Assembly (NCBI GenBank): GCA_046758065.1
Contig: JBHHZM010000063.1
Coordinates: forward strand, 1 to 18,345
Direction of reading: 5' to 3'
Origin: JBHHZM01 sp046758065
GTDB taxonomy: Bacteria > Pseudomonadota > Alphaproteobacteria > JAAXGF01
DNA length: 18,345 bases
Shown here: in pieces, positions 15,964 through 18,345 of the stretch
How the letters are laid out: each line of letters begins with the position of its first letter
Position numbering within the stretch: the first letter of the stretch is position 1
Notes under the pieces: model-generated
What the model was told of the DNA's origin: nothing
The model's database searches: none
The model's input: the letters and a program-made list of their open reading frames with translations, nothing else
Program-made: the position numbers and the translations under genes

Positions 15964-16986
15964 TCAGCGCGCGTCGAAGCCGTCGAGGAAGGCGGCGAGG
16001 TTGCGGCCCAGCGTCGGGCAGTCGTAGCCGCCTTCCTGGATCAGCGCCGTCGGCAAATCGAGCGCGGCGATGACGCGGCCCGCGGCGGCGAAGCCTTCGG
16101 TCGAGACGTCGAGCGGCGACAGCGGATCGCCCCGGTAGGCGTCGAAGCCGAGCGAGACGACGAGCGCCTCGGGAGCGAAATCCCGGACCTCGGCGAGTCC
16201 CCGGTCGAGCGCCCCGAGATAGGCGGTGTCGCCGCTGCGCGGCGGAAGCGGCAGATTGAGGGTGTAGCCGAGGCCGGCGCCCGCGCCGCGCTCGCCTGCG
16301 TAGCCGGCGAAGAACGGATAGAACGCCGCCGGGTCGGCGTGCAGCGAGACGAACAGCACGTCGGCGCGATCGTAGAAGATCGCCTGGGTGCCGTTGCCGT
16401 GGTGAACGTCGATATCGACGATGGCGACGCGCGCGCCGCCGCCGCTGAGATGCTGCGCGGCGATGGCCACGTTGTTGAGGAAGCAGAAGCCGCCCGCGGT
16501 TTCGGCATGGGCGTGGTGACCCGGCGGCCGGCAGAGGCCGTAGGCCGCGTTCGCGCCGTCGCGCACCAGCTGGGCCGCATGCGTCGCGACGTCGGCGCTG
16601 CGACAGGCGGCTTCCCAGGTGCCCGGCCCGATGGGACAGGCGGTGTCGGCCATGTGCCAGCCGGCCTGGCCGACGACGCTGTCGGGGTAGCCGGCGGTCG
16701 GCCCGGCGGGGCGGACGTTGGGCACCACCTCGGGCGCGGCGTCGTCGAGTTCGGTCCAGCGCGCATGGGCGGTTTCGAGGAAGCGCAGGTAGTCGCTCGC
16801 GTGGACCGCAGCGCACGGGCCGGGGCCGAAATCGTCGGGCGAGACGACGTCGTGACCGGCGGCGCGCGCGGCCTCGATCAGGCTTTCGGCGCGCGCCGGC
16901 ACCTCGGGGTTGGCGACCGGCCTGCCGCGCACCACAAAATAGCGCGGATGGTGGCGACGGTGCGCGTCGCTGTAGACCACCTGCAT
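15964..16986 (-). CDS. Acetylpolyamine amidohydrolase-like zinc deacetylase (class II histone deacetylase family)
   Basis: A cytoplasmic zinc hydrolase (340 residues) of the arginase-deacetylase fold. The catalytic pair is His157-His158 in CRPPGHHA. Zinc ligands are Asp193 and His195 in DIDVHHGNGTQ and Asp282 in LGFDAYRGDP, and Tyr321 in EGGYDCP is the transition-state tyrosine. The N-terminus MQVVYSDAHRRH and the ETAHARW and PGTWEAA segments follow the Mycoplana acetylpolyamine amidohydrolase pattern, in which these residues have nearly the same numbers. It should remove acetyl groups from acetylated polyamines or similar small amines. The ATG has a strong GGAGGAGGA site and lies 23 nt after the MFS gene, so transporter and deacetylase are likely one operon. 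Confidence 0.92.
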   Translation of the reverse strand: MQVVYSDAHRRHHPRYFVVRGRPVANPEVPARAESLIEAARAAGHDVVSPDDFGPGPCAAVHASDYLRFLETAHARWTELDDAAPEVVPNVRPAGPTAGYPDSVVGQAGWHMADTACPIGPGTWEAACRSADVATHAAQLVRDGANAAYGLCRPPGHHAHAETAGGFCFLNNVAIAAQHLSGGGARVAIVDIDVHHGNGTQAIFYDRADVLFVSLHADPAAFYPFFAGYAGERGAGAGLGYTLNLPLPPRSGDTAYLGALDRGLAEVRDFAPEALVVSLGFDAYRGDPLSPLDVSTEGFAAAGRVIAALDLPTALIQEGGYDCPTLGRNLAAFLDGFDAR

Positions 16987-17009
16987 CGGCGTCCTCCTCC
17001 GGCCCGAGA

Positions 17010-18245
17010 CTAGCGCCCGGTCGCGGTCACGGGCAACACCCGCTCCCGTTCGCAGCCGAGGCGTCGGGGGATGTAGCGGGCAAACCAGGCCAGCCCCAGC
17101 ATGATTACCCCGCTGGTGGCAAACACGGTGGGGAGGGTGAAATATTGCAGGATCAGCGAGAAAAGACCGGGCATCGAAAGCCGTGAAACATCGCGGTAAC
17201 TGGCGTAAACCGTCGTCATTTCGGGTCGTTCGCCGGGGTGTACCGAGCGCAGGAACGGAACGTTTCCGGCACCGTCGGTTACGGCGGCGCCGAACGCCGC
17301 GGCGAGCAGAAACGCGGCGCCCAGCCAGGGCGTGCCGGCCATGAGGCTGACGGCTACGGTTAGGAGACCGGTCGCCATGTAGCCGCCGACCAGCAGCCGG
17401 CGAAGGCCATAACGCCGGCCGACCCATCCCCACAAAGTGACCGTGAACAGCGCCGCCGACCCGAGCGAGGAAAGCCATCCGCCGGCTTCGTGGCCGAGCC
17501 CGGCGGTCACGGCATAGATCGGCGTGTAGATATAGAACATGCCCCACCAGGCGGATCGCCCCATGGCGAGAAACCAGGCAAGGGCCAGACGGGGCTGCGA
17601 AAAGAAGCGCCGGACGAAACGCGCGGGGTTGGGGGGCGCGGCGGTCGCCGGAACGATTACGGGGTTCTCGCCAAGTCGCAGGAACCAAAAAAAACCGAGC
17701 TCGGCGAGCGCGAAACCGGCGCTCGCCGCGTAAGGCAGCCAAGCGGCGACATGGCTTTCGAGATAGACGCCGAGAACCGGACCCACCACCCAGGCGCCGC
17801 CGCTGACGAGCATGCGCGTCGGCTCGAATCGGGTATAGGTCTGACGTGGAATCCGGTCGAGAACATAGAGATTGAGACAAACGGATACGCAGGCGCCGCC
17901 GAACAGGTACGCGACGAGTCCGGAAATCAGAAACTCCAGGCGGTACTGCGCCAGCAGGGGTGCCGCGACGATGAAGCACAATGCACCCAGCGTCAGCGTC
18001 CAGCGCCTCTGAATCCGGCGCACCAGCCAGGGAATCGCCAGACTGCCGCACAGTCCGGCGGCGCTTGCGGCGAAATAAAGGGCGCTCACGCGCTGGGCGT
18101 CGCCCAGCAGGTGAAACGCCTGGAGCGGCAGAACCGTAATCAGCGTCGCCCGCGCCAACGTGTCCAAGGTGAAAAGACCAATGAACGCGGCGCTGCCGGG
18201 CCGGCCGACGGCGCCAAGCCATATGGCCTGATGAATGTGCCTCAC
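17010..18245 (-). CDS. MFS transporter
   Basis: A 411-residue membrane protein of the major facilitator superfamily with about 12 predicted helices in two halves joined by a basic loop (near PPNPARFVRRFFSQPR). A motif-A-like loop GWVGRRYGLRRLL lies in the second half; the equivalent first-half loop (VRRIQRRW) lacks the usual Asp. The start is a GTG at 18243-18245, with GAGGCGGG upstream; no ATG is nearby. It is the first gene of a pair with the polyamine deacetylase-like enzyme. Its own substrate cannot be told from sequence. A T8 run on the coding strand (17687-17694) is unusual in this GC-rich DNA. Export of a drug or import of an acetylated amine are both possible. Confidence 0.85.
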   Translation of the reverse strand: MRHIHQAIWLGAVGRPGSAAFIGLFTLDTLARATLITVLPLQAFHLLGDAQRVSALYFAASAAGLCGSLAIPWLVRRIQRRWTLTLGALCFIVAAPLLAQYRLEFLISGLVAYLFGGACVSVCLNLYVLDRIPRQTYTRFEPTRMLVSGGAWVVGPVLGVYLESHVAAWLPYAASAGFALAELGFFWFLRLGENPVIVPATAAPPNPARFVRRFFSQPRLALAWFLAMGRSAWWGMFYIYTPIYAVTAGLGHEAGGWLSSLGSAALFTVTLWGWVGRRYGLRRLLVGGYMATGLLTVAVSLMAGTPWLGAAFLLAAAFGAAVTDGAGNVPFLRSVHPGERPEMTTVYASYRDVSRLSMPGLFSLILQYFTLPTVFATSGVIMLGLAWFARYIPRRLGCERERVLPVTATGR

Positions 18246-18273
18246 GGGCCACCCGCCTCGGGGATCGGGGATA

Positions 18274-18289
18274 GTGAACGCAAGTTCAC
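18274..18289. promoter_or_regulatory. Candidate operator upstream of the MFS-deacetylase operon
   Basis: GTGAACGCAAGTTCAC is a 6-bp perfect inverted repeat (GTGAAC/GTTCAC) around GCAA, centred about 36 nt upstream of the MFS GTG start. This size and placement are typical for a dimeric repressor such as TetR, MarR or GntR types. No regulator gene is in the window; one may lie just past the right edge. No convincing -35/-10 pair was found in 18246-18345. Confidence 0.5.
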
Positions 18290-18329
18290 ACTATGCCATT
18301 TCGGATACCGGGGACCGAAGCGCAACTTG

Positions 18330-18345
18330 TGCAATGCTGCAATGC
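18330..18345. repeat. Tandem 8-bp repeat at the right edge
   Basis: TGCAATGC occurs twice in direct succession (18330-18337, 18338-18345), ending at the window edge, so more copies may follow. It may be part of a regulator site between the MFS gene and an unseen neighbour. With two copies of a short unit the statistical support is modest. Confidence 0.4.

Noticed and set aside
14323..17013. An 896-codon open frame on the plus strand
   Set aside because: It is antisense to mtaB, dapF and the deacetylase gene. The composition is shadow-like and no domain is recognisable.
15964..18252. A 762-codon fusion of the deacetylase with an upstream domain
   Set aside because: The upstream part is the MFS gene read in the wrong frame; the deacetylase has its own strong Shine-Dalgarno site and ATG at 16986.

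Overview
The window is GC-rich, has almost no intergenic space, and carries 17 protein-coding genes: 16 complete, and one cut off at the left edge. No rRNA, tRNA, CRISPR array, transposase or phage gene was recognised. The gene content (yejABEF, an IMPase-family hisN, and the tightly packed dapF-mtaB-ftsY run) points to an alphaproteobacterium, probably Rhodospirillales-like. That placement is inferred from gene order and base composition only.

Layout. (1) 1-5422, minus strand: a YejABEF-type peptide ABC importer in the order yejA-yejB-yejE-yejF; yejF runs off the left edge. (2) 5423-5691: an intergenic stretch holding a 157-bp inverted-repeat element with 25-nt arms (22 of 25 positions pair) and internal hairpins. 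(3) 5692-6471, minus: a histidinol-phosphatase (hisN-like). (4) 6625-10118, plus: a HAD hydrolase, a class I glutamine amidotransferase, an exported sorbosone/PQQ-type sugar dehydrogenase and a NUDIX hydrolase. (5) 10180-10884, plus: a perfect tandem 18-bp repeat followed by a glutathione S-transferase. (6) 15899 down to 10945, minus: one tightly packed run of seven genes. It starts with dapF, mtaB and ftsY (4-nt and 1-nt overlaps). It continues into a three-gene, cobalt-type nitrile hydratase-family enzyme whose beta subunit is split into two separate genes, and ends with an AhpD-like protein. (7) 18245 down to 15964, minus: an MFS transporter and an acetylpolyamine amidohydrolase-like deacetylase, preceded by a 16-bp palindrome likely to be an operator.

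The most interesting system is the three-subunit nitrile hydratase/thiocyanate hydrolase-like operon. The gene order (beta N-half, beta C-half, alpha) is the scnB-scnA-scnC order of thiocyanate hydrolase. The alpha-like subunit has the C-T-L-C-S-C metal motif of cobalt enzymes. The genes sit directly downstream of ftsY with little room for their own promoter, and no activator/metallochaperone gene is visible. A second possible unit is the transporter plus deacetylase pair, which could import and deacetylate an acetylated amine.

Many long open frames opposite the real genes are GC-driven shadows and were left out. Several starts were moved inward from the longest frame, using Shine-Dalgarno sites, signal peptides or family alignments; reasons are given per gene.
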